Shown piece after piece: positions 10,004-18,971 of a DNA stretch of 64,000 bases. Source of the stretch: Yoonia sp. I 8.24. GTDB taxonomy: Bacteria > Pseudomonadota > Alphaproteobacteria > Rhodobacterales > Rhodobacteraceae. Location of the stretch: positions 62,001 to 126,000 of the forward strand of contig NZ_JACXGQ010000005.1 of the NCBI RefSeq assembly GCF_022096995.1, written 5' to 3'. Numbering within the stretch: the first letter of the stretch is position 1; each line of letters opens with the position of its first letter. Below the pieces are notes generated by a model, which searched no databases, had not been told where the DNA came from, and saw nothing but the letters and a program-made list of their open reading frames with translations. Both the position numbers and the translations under genes were made by a program.

Positions 10004-12334
10004 ATGGCTACGCGCACCACCCAGGCAGCATATTTGGACGAACCCCGTGCTGGACGGCTCAACATTCAATACGCGCCCGATGGGCAAAGCGTGACCGAAA
10101 ACCCGCCCCGGTTTACTTGGCTGCCCGTCGTTGCTGACGAGGCACATTATGTCTTGCGTGTCTCTGCTGACCCGACCTTTCCTGCCGCGAAAACCCAGGT
10201 ATTTACGAATATCGCCTTGAACTTTCTGACCCCAGACACCGTATTCGCACCGGGTAAATATTACTGGTCTTATGCCGTATGGGATGCCGATTCTGAATCC
10301 GCGGTCACACAATGGAGCACATCACGCAGTTTCGACGTCGCCCCTGATCTACCTGAAACCGCATTGCCAAACCGGACCGACCGCTATGCGCATGCCGATA
10401 TGGCCCACCCGCGTCTGTGGCAAAGCCCGTCCGCGCTGAAAGATTTTAAAAAGGCGGTCGCAAAAGATGCAGACCACTGCACATGGTCAACCTTCTATGA
10501 AAAATCTGTCCTACCGTGGATGGACCGCCCTGTGATGAAAGAACCCGCAGGTTACCCCAATCATCAACGTGTCGCGCCCATTTGGCGTCAAACCTATATC
10601 GACTGCCAAGAATTGATTTATGCGATCCGCCATTTGGCGATTGGCGGGCATGTGACGGATAACCCCGAAATGGTTGCCCGCGCAAAGGAATGGCTGCTTG
10701 AGGTCGCAAGCTGGGATCCTGCTGGCGTCACATCGCGCGGCTATACGGATGAATGGGCGTTCCGCGTGACCGATGCTTTGGCTTGGGGGTATGACTGGCT
10801 GTATAATGATATGTCTGCGGATGAACGCGATAAGGTGCGCGCTGCGCTGTTGATCCGTACCCGCGAAATTGCCGATCACATCATCAAACACGCGAATATC
10901 CATCTGTTCCCATACGATAGCCACGCTGTACGGGCGGTGTCTGCGGTGTTGATCCCCGCAGCGATCGCATTGCTGGACGAAGAACCAGAGGCCCGCGACT
11001 GGTTGGATTATTCGATTGAATTCCTATTCACCGTCTATTCGCCTTGGGGAGATGCCGATGGTGGCTGGGCTGAAGGCCCGCACTACTGGATGACAGGTAT
11101 GGCCTACCTGACCGAGGCGGCAAACCTACTGAAACTGTTCACAGGGATTAACCTTTATAACCGTCCGTTCTTTCAGCACACCGGTGACATGCCGCTTTAC
11201 ACCAAAGCACCTGACACGCGCCGTGCAACGTTCGGCGACGACAGCACGATGGGCGACCTGCCTTGTCTAAAAATCGGCTATAATCTGCGTCAGTTCGCTG
11301 GGGTCACGGGCAATGGTGCCTACCAATGGTACTATGACGAAATCAAGCGTAACGATCAGGGCACCGAAATGGCGTTCTATAACTACGGTTGGTGGGATTT
11401 CAATTTTGACGAAATGCTGTACCGGACCGATTGGCCCGTTGTTGATGCCGTGCCGCCGTCTGATATTGATAAGCTAAAATTCTTTGAAGGCATTGGTTGG
11501 ACAGCGATCCAACACCGGATGGATGACCCGGCGCAGCATATCCAGTTCGTGATGAAATCATCGCCATTCGGATCGATCAGCCACAGCCACGGCGATCAAA
11601 ACGCATTCTGTCTGGCGGCCTACGGCGAAGATCTGGCGGTACAGTCCGGCTATTACGTCGCCTTTAACAGCACCATGCACCAAGAATGGCGCAAACAAAC
11701 TGTGTCCAAGAATGCGATCTTGATCAACGGTCAGGGGCAATACGCGGGCCGTGATAAAGCCTTACAAATGCAATCCACCGGAAAAATCCTCGCAGCAGAA
11801 GAGCGCGAAGATCACATCTATATCAAAGGCGATGCGACACCAGCCTATAAGCTGATCACACCAGAGGTCACCAAGGTCGAACGCGAAGTCTATTTTGTGC
11901 GCGACAGCTATTTTGTGATTGTCGATAGCGTTGATGCCTCTGAAGAGGTCGAAATCGAGTGGCGCTTGCATGCCAACAATACCTTTGAAGTGGGCGCAAA
12001 TTCTTTCCGTAACACGGGCGAACGGGCAGGATTCTACGGGCAGGTCATCTGGTCGGAAGGGACCACGCCAACGATTACCCAAACCACGGGATATCCGGGT
12101 GTGGATATGTCCGAAATCAAGGATCAGCACGTTGGCTCCTTTCTTAGCGTAAACTACACAAAATCGCGTCGGCACCGGGTGGCAACATTGCTTGTGCCCT
12201 ACGCAAATGACGACCCAAAACGGATTTTCCATTTCTTGGATGACCAAGGGTACGACTGCGATCTGTATTTCACCGACGCGGACGAAAATTCGTTCAAAGT
12301 CGTCATGAAAAAACTTGCTAGCACGGGCATATAA
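10004..12334 (+). CDS. exo-type oligoalginate lyase, polysaccharide lyase family 15
   Basis: The protein is 776 aa, the same length as I recall for the Agrobacterium PL15 exolyase Atu3025. It has a small N-terminal beta domain (about 1-120), an alpha/alpha barrel (about 135-480) and a C-terminal beta-sandwich. Candidate catalytic residues are His307 (YDSHAVR) and Tyr361 (EGPHYW). They are spaced 54 residues apart, as are His311 and Tyr365 of Atu3025. A further conserved stretch is SHSHGDQ (525-531). No signal peptide is present, so it acts in the cytoplasm on imported oligomers and releases unsaturated uronate monomer (DEH). A heparinase-like uronate lyase of the same clan is the alternative, but transporter and length both favour alginate. 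Confidence 0.85.
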   Translation: MATRTTQAAYLDEPRAGRLNIQYAPDGQSVTENPPRFTWLPVVADEAHYVLRVSADPTFPAAKTQVFTNIALNFLTPDTVFAPGKYYWSYAVWDADSESAVTQWSTSRSFDVAPDLPETALPNRTDRYAHADMAHPRLWQSPSALKDFKKAVAKDADHCTWSTFYEKSVLPWMDRPVMKEPAGYPNHQRVAPIWRQTYIDCQELIYAIRHLAIGGHVTDNPEMVARAKEWLLEVASWDPAGVTSRGYTDEWAFRVTDALAWGYDWLYNDMSADERDKVRAALLIRTREIADHIIKHANIHLFPYDSHAVRAVSAVLIPAAIALLDEEPEARDWLDYSIEFLFTVYSPWGDADGGWAEGPHYWMTGMAYLTEAANLLKLFTGINLYNRPFFQHTGDMPLYTKAPDTRRATFGDDSTMGDLPCLKIGYNLRQFAGVTGNGAYQWYYDEIKRNDQGTEMAFYNYGWWDFNFDEMLYRTDWPVVDAVPPSDIDKLKFFEGIGWTAIQHRMDDPAQHIQFVMKSSPFGSISHSHGDQNAFCLAAYGEDLAVQSGYYVAFNSTMHQEWRKQTVSKNAILINGQGQYAGRDKALQMQSTGKILAAEEREDHIYIKGDATPAYKLITPEVTKVEREVYFVRDSYFVIVDSVDASEEVEIEWRLHANNTFEVGANSFRNTGERAGFYGQVIWSEGTTPTITQTTGYPGVDMSEIKDQHVGSFLSVNYTKSRRHRVATLLVPYANDDPKRIFHFLDDQGYDCDLYFTDADENSFKVVMKKLASTGI

Positions 12335-12355
12335 CCCCAAAGGCAGCAGCATAGC

Positions 12356-12384
12356 GCGGCGTTTCTGGTTTTCAGGAATGCCGC
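12356..12384 (+). terminator. intercistronic stem-loop between lyase and SDR genes
   Basis: GCGGCGTTTCTG (12356-12367) pairs with CAGGAATGCCGC (12373-12384) through 12 pairs, including two wobbles, around a 5-nt loop. TAATATTTTG follows, so it could terminate partially and lower expression of the SDR. The SDR has its own ribosome site just after it. Confidence 0.5.
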
Positions 12385-12409
12385 TAATATTTTGAAACTG
12401 GAGAGAAAA

Positions 12410-13156
12410 ATGAAACTTCAAGGCAAAACGGCAATCGTCACTGGTGGCGGTCGTGATATCGGGCGCGCATGCGCGCTGGAACTTGCGGCGCAGGGCGCGA
12501 ATGTTGCGATCAACTACCATTCCAGCTCTGAGGGTGCGGATTCCGCCGTTGCTGAAATTAAGGCTGCGGGCGGCAATGCATTTGCCCTGCAAGGCGACAT
12601 GACAAGCGAGGCAGACGTCAAAGCACTGGTCGCGAAAACCGTCGCTGAATTTGGCAAGATCGACACCCTGATGCACGTCACAGGCGGCATCGTTGCACGC
12701 GTTCAAATGCATGAAATGACGCTCGAGCACTGGAACAAAGTCATGACGTTGAACACCACGTCGTTCATGTTAGCTATTCGCGAATGCCTTCCACATATGG
12801 GTGCCGGGTCTTCGATCGTAGCAATGGCGTCCCAAGCTGGTCGTGACGGCGGCGGGCCGGGCTCTAGCGCTTATGCCGCATCAAAAGGTGCGGTCATGAC
12901 TTTGACGCGCAGCATGGCCAAAGAATTGGGGCCAAACATCCGCGTCAACTCGCTTTGCCCTGGCATGATCGACACTGATTTCCACAATGTGTTTACCAAG
13001 CCAGAAGTCCGCACGCATGTTGCAAACGTTACCCCGCTGAAGCGCGAAGGCCTTTCCGAAGACGTCGCCAAAGCTGCTGTGTTCCTCGCATCTGACGAAG
13101 CTGCGTTCATTACCGGCACAAACGTTGATATCAACGGCGGAATGCTGTTCTCTTAA
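12410..13156 (+). CDS. SDR-family oxidoreductase, probable DEH reductase
   Basis: This is a 248-aa classical short-chain dehydrogenase with the cofactor loop TGGGRDIG (11-18) and catalytic Ser141, Tyr155 and Lys159 (YAASK). In alginate operons an SDR in this position reduces 4-deoxy-L-erythro-5-hexoseulose uronate (DEH) to 2-keto-3-deoxygluconate. The Agrobacterium pair Atu3025/Atu3026 has the same order. A TTG at 12392 would add six residues. The ATG at 12410, after CTGGAGAG, is preferred because MKLQGKTAIVTGG is the normal SDR start. KDG kinase and aldolase are not in this window. The reaction is inferred from context, and the SDR fold is certain. Confidence 0.8.
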   Translation: MKLQGKTAIVTGGGRDIGRACALELAAQGANVAINYHSSSEGADSAVAEIKAAGGNAFALQGDMTSEADVKALVAKTVAEFGKIDTLMHVTGGIVARVQMHEMTLEHWNKVMTLNTTSFMLAIRECLPHMGAGSSIVAMASQAGRDGGGPGSSAYAASKGAVMTLTRSMAKELGPNIRVNSLCPGMIDTDFHNVFTKPEVRTHVANVTPLKREGLSEDVAKAAVFLASDEAAFITGTNVDINGGMLFS

Positions 13157-13173
13157 GAACGCCACAAACGATT

Positions 13174-13202
13174 AAAACAGCCCCGTTGCATGGGGCTGTT
13201 TT
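13174..13202 (+). terminator. rho-independent terminator of the alginate operon
   Basis: AAAACAGCCCC and GGGGCTGTTTT form an 11-bp stem with a 7-nt loop (GTTGCAT), ending in T residues 18 bp after the SDR stop codon. The symmetric A/T flanks would let it work on both strands. Confidence 0.85.
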
Positions 13203-13240
13203 CACCACAGCGGGCCATAGGGCCCTTGGATCTCACTGCA

Positions 13241-14590
13241 ATGCAGTCGCTCACACCCAGTACAGGCACGATCTTGCAGATGGCTTGGCCACTGACGCTA
13301 AAGGCGATGATGCTGCACGGCATTATCGTGATTGACGCCTATTTAGTGTCTGGTTTGGGTGAACAGGCGCTTGCGGCAATGGGGTTGGCCGCATCACTCG
13401 GGGGGCTGCTGCTCGGCGTGCTTTTTGCCTTTTCAAGTGCGACGCAAATCCGATTGGCGCAAGCCTTTGGGTCGGGCAGGCCGGTGGCGCTCAAGACAGG
13501 ATTTTACGCAGGTATCATCATTAACCTTGTGATGGCGTCGATTGGGTTGGTCTTGGTGCTGGTCTTTGGTGATCGAATTATCATTGCGTTTGCCCACACC
13601 CCAGACATCGCGGCCCAAGCCCAAGCCTATTTGCACGTCTTTCTATTGGTGGTTTTGATAGAAGCCATCGGCCAGTGTCTGGGCAGTTTTTTCAACGGTT
13701 GCGGCAATACAAAGGCACCATTCTATAGCTATTTGATCGCCCTTCCTGTGAACGTGGTCGTCAGCGTGGTTCTGATCCATGGGCTTTACGGGTTGCCCGA
13801 ACTCGGTGTCGTCGGCGCGGCCGTTGGGACCGTCGTTGCCGCTATCGCTCGCACCATTTTTATGGGGGCGCATTTTTTCAATGACACCCGCGGATACCGT
13901 GATGTGGCGGGGTGGTTACACGCAACCTTATTGATTTCACTCAAACGGCATCTGAAATTTGCCGCCCCAATTGCGGGCACCTTTGTCAGCATGACGCTGG
14001 CGACCAATGTCTGCGCGCTGATCTATGCGAAGATGAGCATCAACGCCTTTGCTGCGATGACGCTTATTGCACCTTGGGTTCAGGTTGCGGGCACCTTTGG
14101 GATCGCATGGGCGCAAGCAACGGGCATCACCGTCGCTCAATTGCTTGCCAAAGACACACCAAGCGACGCGCTCGACGAATTTCTAAGCCGCGCGTGGCGC
14201 ATGGCCTTTGTCGCAGCGGGCGTCGTCTCTATCACTTACCTCATCTTGTGCCTCGCATCTGATCGCATCTATGCAGACCTCCAAGACGAAACCCGCGCGG
14301 CCCTATTCAACTTTCTACCTATTTTGCTCGTCTTACCCTTTCCCAAAGGATCAAACGCGATCTGCGGGCAATCGCTGCGGGCGGGCGGCGATACCCTGTA
14401 TGTGATGCATATTTTCATTGTCGGATCATGGTTGTGCAAAGTGCCGCTAACGGTGCTTTTTGTTGTTTACCTTGAATTACCTGTTTTCTGGGTCTTTTCA
14501 TTATTCCTCGCCGAAGAGCTCGTCAAATTTCCTTTGTTCCATCTGCGGTTTTACAGCGGCAAATGGAAACTAGGCGGGAAAGACGACTAA
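13241..14590 (+). CDS. MATE-family efflux transporter
   Basis: The 449-aa membrane protein has about 12 TM helices in two related halves (MAWPLTLKAMMLHGIIVIDAYLVSGLGEQALAAMG; second half HLKFAAPIAGTFVSMTLATN). This is typical of NorM/DinF-like Na+- or H+-coupled multidrug exporters. The longest open frame starts at 13190, inside the terminator hairpin. The ATG at 13241 is preferred because it starts just before the first MATE helix, although its ribosome site is weak. The substrate cannot be predicted. It is transcribed separately from the alginate operon. Confidence 0.85.
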   Translation: MQSLTPSTGTILQMAWPLTLKAMMLHGIIVIDAYLVSGLGEQALAAMGLAASLGGLLLGVLFAFSSATQIRLAQAFGSGRPVALKTGFYAGIIINLVMASIGLVLVLVFGDRIIIAFAHTPDIAAQAQAYLHVFLLVVLIEAIGQCLGSFFNGCGNTKAPFYSYLIALPVNVVVSVVLIHGLYGLPELGVVGAAVGTVVAAIARTIFMGAHFFNDTRGYRDVAGWLHATLLISLKRHLKFAAPIAGTFVSMTLATNVCALIYAKMSINAFAAMTLIAPWVQVAGTFGIAWAQATGITVAQLLAKDTPSDALDEFLSRAWRMAFVAAGVVSITYLILCLASDRIYADLQDETRAALFNFLPILLVLPFPKGSNAICGQSLRAGGDTLYVMHIFIVGSWLCKVPLTVLFVVYLELPVFWVFSLFLAEELVKFPLFHLRFYSGKWKLGGKDD

Positions 14591-14776
14591 GATTTAGAAG
14601 CTGCCCTCGGGCCAAGATGGCGTTTACGCAAATTTCATTCTGGCGCTGTAGGTTCATCTCATAGCATGTGCACGCTGTCTGCGCCTGTTCTGTGAATTGG
14701 ATGCAAGGGACGGATTCTTGAATGCTTACTCTTTCGTCCACGGGCAATCGGGCCGGAACAGCGGTTTGAGGATACA

Positions 14777-16063
14777 ATGTTTCATTACGTAGATCATTCA
14801 ACGCGCATGCAAACACCCTACGTTCTTTTACTACAAGGGCCGGTCGGTCCCTTTTTCCGCGATCTCCAAAAGGAACTAAATGCGCAGGGGTTTCGGGCCA
14901 AGCATGTCACGTTTAACGCAGGTGACGAACTGTTTTCGGCAAGCCAGACGACCCAGCCATTTTCAGGATCACGTGATAACTGGGCGCAATTTCTTGACGC
15001 CGAAATGCGTCAGAATTTGCCGGATTTCATTGTGATGTTTGGGTCCATGCGGCCAGCCCATCATATCGCGCGGCAAGTTGCCGCGACCTACGGTGTCCGG
15101 GTTATTTGTCTGGAAGAAGGGTATTTAAGGTCCGGATATGTGACATGCGAAATTGGTGGCAACAATGGTAGTTCGCTTTTGTGCCAATGGGCACCCGGTC
15201 AAGACTGCGCGGGCGATCATCGCACGCCAGAAACGCCCAGCCACGCCTATCTTAAAATGTGTTTTTGGGCCGCGCTCTATTACCTGCGCCGTGATTTTCG
15301 GGCAACCCAGTGCCAGCAATCACTTTTTCATCGCAACCGCGAAGGGGTGTTCCGCCTTGCATACACATGGGCCAGCCATGCCGTGATGCGTGGCATCGCG
15401 CGCCAAACCAGTGGCCGTTTGTTACGCAGCCTTCGGGGAAGGCTACGCAAGAATTTCGTATTGGTCATTCTGCAAGTCCCGAGCGATAGCCAGCTTTTGT
15501 TCGCAGCACGCGGTTGGTCAAACGAAAAACTAATCCAAGAGACGCTCTCCGTTTTCCGACTCACGCACACCTCAGAAACCCTGATTTTTAAGGTTCATCC
15601 ACTGGATCGGGAAGCGCAGCAAACCCAACGGCTCATTCAAAGAACTGCACGGGGTCTGGGGATAGAAAGTCAGGTACGCATCCTCAAATCTGGCGCAATT
15701 GGCGATATTGCAGCCCATGCGTCGGGCATGATCGTGATCAATTCCACCTCCGCATTTTCGGCATTGCGTCACAATATCCCAATTCTCGCGATGGGCGATG
15801 CCATCTATCGTCATGACGCCGTGGTGACAGTGGGAAACAGCCCATATGACATTTGGGAATTCCTGAATGACCGCAGTGTAAAGCCCGCAGATAATGTCGC
15901 GATGTTTTTGCGGGCGGTGAAAGCCACGGCCCTTTTACCCGGCGACTTTTATTGCATTACCGGTCGCCATGTCGCGGCCGCCGCGATTGCAGACAAACTC
16001 AAACAGGAATTGCAGCAAACATCGCGACCGATACCGGCGGCCATTCGATCAGGCGCGGCCTAA
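14777..16063 (+). CDS. kpsS: capsular polysaccharide biosynthesis/export protein KpsS
   Basis: The 428-aa protein belongs to the Capsule_synth family. The N-terminal part (VLLLQGPVGPFFRDLQKEL, then DFIVMFGSMRPAHHIARQVA and VICLEEGYLRSGYVT) is characteristic of KpsS. In Gram-negative bacteria KpsS is a beta-Kdo glycosyltransferase that begins the poly-Kdo linker on the phosphatidylglycerol anchor of group 2 capsules. The C-terminal half has KVHPLDREAQQ and an INSTSAFSALRHNIPIL segment typical of the family. The ATG at 14777 follows a GAGGAT ribosome site. The 186 bp upstream hold no gene. The rest of a kps cluster is not in the window. Confidence 0.85.
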   Translation: MFHYVDHSTRMQTPYVLLLQGPVGPFFRDLQKELNAQGFRAKHVTFNAGDELFSASQTTQPFSGSRDNWAQFLDAEMRQNLPDFIVMFGSMRPAHHIARQVAATYGVRVICLEEGYLRSGYVTCEIGGNNGSSLLCQWAPGQDCAGDHRTPETPSHAYLKMCFWAALYYLRRDFRATQCQQSLFHRNREGVFRLAYTWASHAVMRGIARQTSGRLLRSLRGRLRKNFVLVILQVPSDSQLLFAARGWSNEKLIQETLSVFRLTHTSETLIFKVHPLDREAQQTQRLIQRTARGLGIESQVRILKSGAIGDIAAHASGMIVINSTSAFSALRHNIPILAMGDAIYRHDAVVTVGNSPYDIWEFLNDRSVKPADNVAMFLRAVKATALLPGDFYCITGRHVAAAAIADKLKQELQQTSRPIPAAIRSGAA

Positions 16064-16173
16064 TGGGCATCGGCGCAAAATATCACAGGGGCGGCAACGA
16101 CAACGGTTGTCACCACCGAAATCGACATGACCGCCTTTGCAGTATCGCGGGCGCACAAAATCTAAGGAACTGA

Positions 16174-17163
16174 ATGTCGTACATTGCGAGACCTGATCAA
16201 GAAACCACGCCGGGCAACCTTTTTGACGTTGTCCATAAGGCATTAGAAATCGAAGCATCTGCGCTACTAGCCTTGCGCCGATCTCCTCCTCCGCAGCTTT
16301 GTGACGCGGCGCGGATGATTCATGCTGTGCGCGGTCCGCTTGTGATCGCCGGTGTCGGTAAAAGCGGCCATATAGGTCAAAAGATATCAGCGACATTTCG
16401 ATCACTGGGCAAGCAATCCATCTTCCTACACGCCGCCGAAGCGAGCCATGGTGATCTCGGCGCCATTGACGCTGACAGCGTTGTCTTAGTGATCTCAAAT
16501 TCGGGTGAGACCGCGGAATTGGGCGACTTGCTTGCTTATTGTCACAAATACCGCGTACCGGTGATCGGCATCACCGCAAACGCGCAAAGCACCTTGGGCA
16601 AGGCCAGCCAAATTGCGATCCCGCACGGCAATTTGAAAGAGGCTTGTTTGCACGGGCTTGCCCCGACAACATCAACCACTGTGGCTTTAGCTATCGGCGA
16701 TGCGTTGGCGGTGGGTGTCAGCCACCTGTCCAATATTGCGCCACATGATTTTCACAGGTACCACCCCGGCGGCAAGCTGGGCACGCAATTGCTTAAGGCC
16801 GAAGATATTATGCATCGCGGTGACGCCCTGCCGATCGTCGCACCCGATACACAGATGCAAGACGTCGTCATCACAATGTCTAGCAAGGGGTTTGGTGCTG
16901 CGATTGTCTGCGAAGGTGATGTACTGATCGGCCTCATTACTGACGGTGATATGCGCCGCAATGTGAACCGGCTCTGGCAATCATGTGCCAAAGATCTGGT
17001 TCTTGGTATGCCAATGACAGTTTCGCCGGATATCCCTGCCTCAGCAGCGCTCGCGCTGATGAGCAAACAAGCGATTACAGCGATCTTGGTGGTCGATAGC
17101 GCGTCTAAATTATTGGGGCTGCTTCATATTCACGATTGCGTCCGCGCTGACGCCAGCGGGTGA
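16174..17163 (+). CDS. kpsF: KpsF/GutQ D-arabinose-5-phosphate isomerase
   Basis: The 329-aa protein has an N-terminal SIS sugar-isomerase domain (VIAGVGKSGHIGQKISATFRS; HGDLGAID; VISNSGETAELGDLL) and two C-terminal CBS domains (about 200-325). It converts ribulose-5-phosphate to arabinose-5-phosphate, the first step to CMP-Kdo, supplying the sugar that KpsS transfers. The ATG follows AAGGAACTGA. It is separated from kpsS by 110 bp without a clear signal, and its last 54 bp overlap the convergent tetR gene. Confidence 0.92.
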   Translation: MSYIARPDQETTPGNLFDVVHKALEIEASALLALRRSPPPQLCDAARMIHAVRGPLVIAGVGKSGHIGQKISATFRSLGKQSIFLHAAEASHGDLGAIDADSVVLVISNSGETAELGDLLAYCHKYRVPVIGITANAQSTLGKASQIAIPHGNLKEACLHGLAPTTSTTVALAIGDALAVGVSHLSNIAPHDFHRYHPGGKLGTQLLKAEDIMHRGDALPIVAPDTQMQDVVITMSSKGFGAAIVCEGDVLIGLITDGDMRRNVNRLWQSCAKDLVLGMPMTVSPDIPASAALALMSKQAITAILVVDSASKLLGLLHIHDCVRADASG

Positions 17164-17787
17164 TCCGTCATTGTCTTCGCGTTCAGCGACGCCCGGTTGC
17201 ATAGTGGAATCCATAAATGTTGCGAGCGTGCTTAGGATCGTCTGAGGGTCATTTTGGGGCATCATGAGTTTGAGCCCGCGCGCCATCGCGATCATACCCA
17301 TCGCAAGTTGACGTGCTGGCGCGCGCAGCTTCAGTTGACGCGCATCAGCGGATTTTTGGACGATATGTGCCATCTTATCCGCTTGTTCATCAAGCAATGC
17401 ATAGTAGCTTTCTGCAAAAGCCGGATCGCGCAATGCATGTAGACTAATCTCGGCTTCGAGCTGCGCCTTTTCGCTTGATCCACAAATTTCGCGCAACCAT
17501 TCTGACGCCTCGGTGATCATTTCTGTGGTCGATTTTGAGGTATCTCTGCTCAGAACTTCCATTGACGCGTAAGCGTATTGGAACTGGCTGCGCATGATCT
17601 CAAGAACAAGGTCATCTTTGCTTTGAAAATTTGAATAGAAGGCTCCTTGCGTGAACCCCGCCCGCGCGGCGATATCGCGCACGGAAGCGCCAGAGAATCC
17701 GTTTTGCGCAATCAATGCGGCGCCAGCCTGAGTAAGGGCGTCGCGTGTTTGTTGTTGCGATATGGCGCGTTTGGATTGCTCTGTCAT
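17110..17787 (-). CDS. TetR-family repressor of the adjacent RND efflux operon
   Basis: The 225-aa regulator has an N-terminal TetR helix-turn-helix (ALIAQNGFSGASVRDIAARAGFTQGAFYSNFQSKDDLV, about residues 22-60) and a helical ligand domain. It is transcribed away from the efflux genes, and its start lies 8 bp from the first of two related operators. This is the usual arrangement in which a TetR repressor controls itself and a divergent pump until a drug-like ligand binds. The last 18 codons run antisense into kpsF, so the C-terminal tail may be poorly conserved. Confidence 0.88.
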   Translation of the reverse strand: MTEQSKRAISQQQTRDALTQAGAALIAQNGFSGASVRDIAARAGFTQGAFYSNFQSKDDLVLEIMRSQFQYAYASMEVLSRDTSKSTTEMITEASEWLREICGSSEKAQLEAEISLHALRDPAFAESYYALLDEQADKMAHIVQKSADARQLKLRAPARQLAMGMIAMARGLKLMMPQNDPQTILSTLATFMDSTMQPGVAEREDNDGSPAGVSADAIVNMKQPQ

Positions 17788-17794
17788 GGGCGGT

Positions 17795-17856
17795 CAGATA
17801 GCAGTTGTAATCTGAATGATCCAGCGCTATATCGGCCAAATAGCAATTGCTATCTG
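17795..17856. promoter_or_regulatory. two TetR operators in the divergent promoter region
   Basis: Two 20-bp imperfect palindromes agree at 16 of 20 positions when the second is read on the minus strand: CAGATAGCAGTTGTAATCTG at 17795-17814, and CAGATAGCAATTGCTATTTG as the reverse complement of 17837-17856. The second contains the perfect 14-mer ATAGCAATTGCTAT (17840-17853). One copy lies just before the tetR start and the other just before the first efflux gene, so one repressor could block both promoters. Confidence 0.75.
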
Positions 17857-17897
17857 ATGCAGATTGTCGCGCGGATTGCAAAGACCGTGATGATGAA

Positions 17898-18971
17898 ATG
17901 GACATACCTATGCGCCGTATTCCAGTATTTGCTTTGTTTGCAGGGCTGTTTTTCACAGCCCCACTTGCCGCAGAAGAACCGCTAATCGTTTCGGTCGTCA
18001 CCACGCAATCCTCTGTTTCGACCCGAAACATTGCCCTCACAGGCGAGATTGTTGCGCGCGATGCACTTGCCTTGTCATTCCCAAGCGGCGGACGCATCGA
18101 CAGTATTGATGTGCGCGAAGGCGATGTTGTCGAAGCTGGCGCAATCTTGGTGCGCATTACATCCATTCAGCAAGAACAGGCCCTGCGCGCCGCGCGTGCA
18201 GGCGTTTCAACAGCAACAGCAGATCGGGATCAGGCAGACGAAGATTTACGGCGCCAAGAAGCGCTACTCGAACGGGGGGCCACGACCCGCGTGGCCCGTG
18301 ATGCCGCAGCCGATCAAACCCGCGTCAAAGAGGGCGTACTTGCCCAAGCGCAAGCAGACCTAGAGCTAGCAGAAAAGGCGCTGGAAGATGCCACGATTGT
18401 CGCACCGCAAGCGGCCACAGTGACTGCCCGGCTTGCGGAACCCGGACAGGTCGTGGGCGCGGTTCAGCCGGTGGTGGAATTGGCTCTGGGTGGCGCTGTT
18501 GATGCCGTGTTTGAAGTGCCCGAAAGCCTCTTTACGGGCACGACCTCGATCAGGGGTGTGTCCCTTGCCCCATTGGATCACCCTGATCAGATTTTTTCTG
18601 GCACCGTTCGCGAAGTCTCGCCATTGGTTGACCCTGCGACTGGAACCGTCGCGGTGAAAGTGCAGATCGACGAAAAGCCATCAGGTGTCGAATATGGTGA
18701 CCCTGTCCGCGGCACCACAACGGAAGCAATTTCCGACCGTATCGTGCTGCCATATCGCGCGATGTCCGCGTCCCAGCTTGGCCCCGCCGTTTGGGTGGTT
18801 GATCCTGAAACCAAGCGCGTTTCGTTGCAGCAAATTACGGTGGATCGGTTTGAAACAGGCAATATCCTTGTTTCAGATGGATTGGATAACGGTGTTTTGG
18901 TCGTCACGGCGGGCGCGCAGCTTTTGTACCCTGGCCGGCTGGTGCAGGCCCAAGCGGAGACAAGCCAATGA
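17898..18971 (+). CDS. RND efflux periplasmic adaptor subunit 1 (membrane fusion protein)
   Basis: The protein is about 357 aa with an N-terminal signal (RRIPVFALFAGLFFTAPLAAEE). A barrel-sandwich/lipoyl half-motif (FPSGGRIDSIDVREGDVVEAGAILVRI), a coiled-coil hairpin (about 95-160) and a beta-barrel domain follow. It should bridge the RND pump to an outer-membrane channel. The longest open frame starts at a TTG (17847) inside the TetR operator and is rejected. ATG 17898 is chosen, and ATG 17910 (MRRIPVF) is equally possible. It overlaps the second adaptor by 4 bp. Confidence 0.85.
   Translation: MDIPMRRIPVFALFAGLFFTAPLAAEEPLIVSVVTTQSSVSTRNIALTGEIVARDALALSFPSGGRIDSIDVREGDVVEAGAILVRITSIQQEQALRAARAGVSTATADRDQADEDLRRQEALLERGATTRVARDAAADQTRVKEGVLAQAQADLELAEKALEDATIVAPQAATVTARLAEPGQVVGAVQPVVELALGGAVDAVFEVPESLFTGTTSIRGVSLAPLDHPDQIFSGTVREVSPLVDPATGTVAVKVQIDEKPSGVEYGDPVRGTTTEAISDRIVLPYRAMSASQLGPAVWVVDPETKRVSLQQITVDRFETGNILVSDGLDNGVLVVTAGAQLLYPGRLVQAQAETSQ

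Noticed and set aside
17847..17897. TTG start of the first RND adaptor
   Set aside because: It lies inside the TetR operator and would precede the signal peptide with a Cys/Asp-rich stretch.
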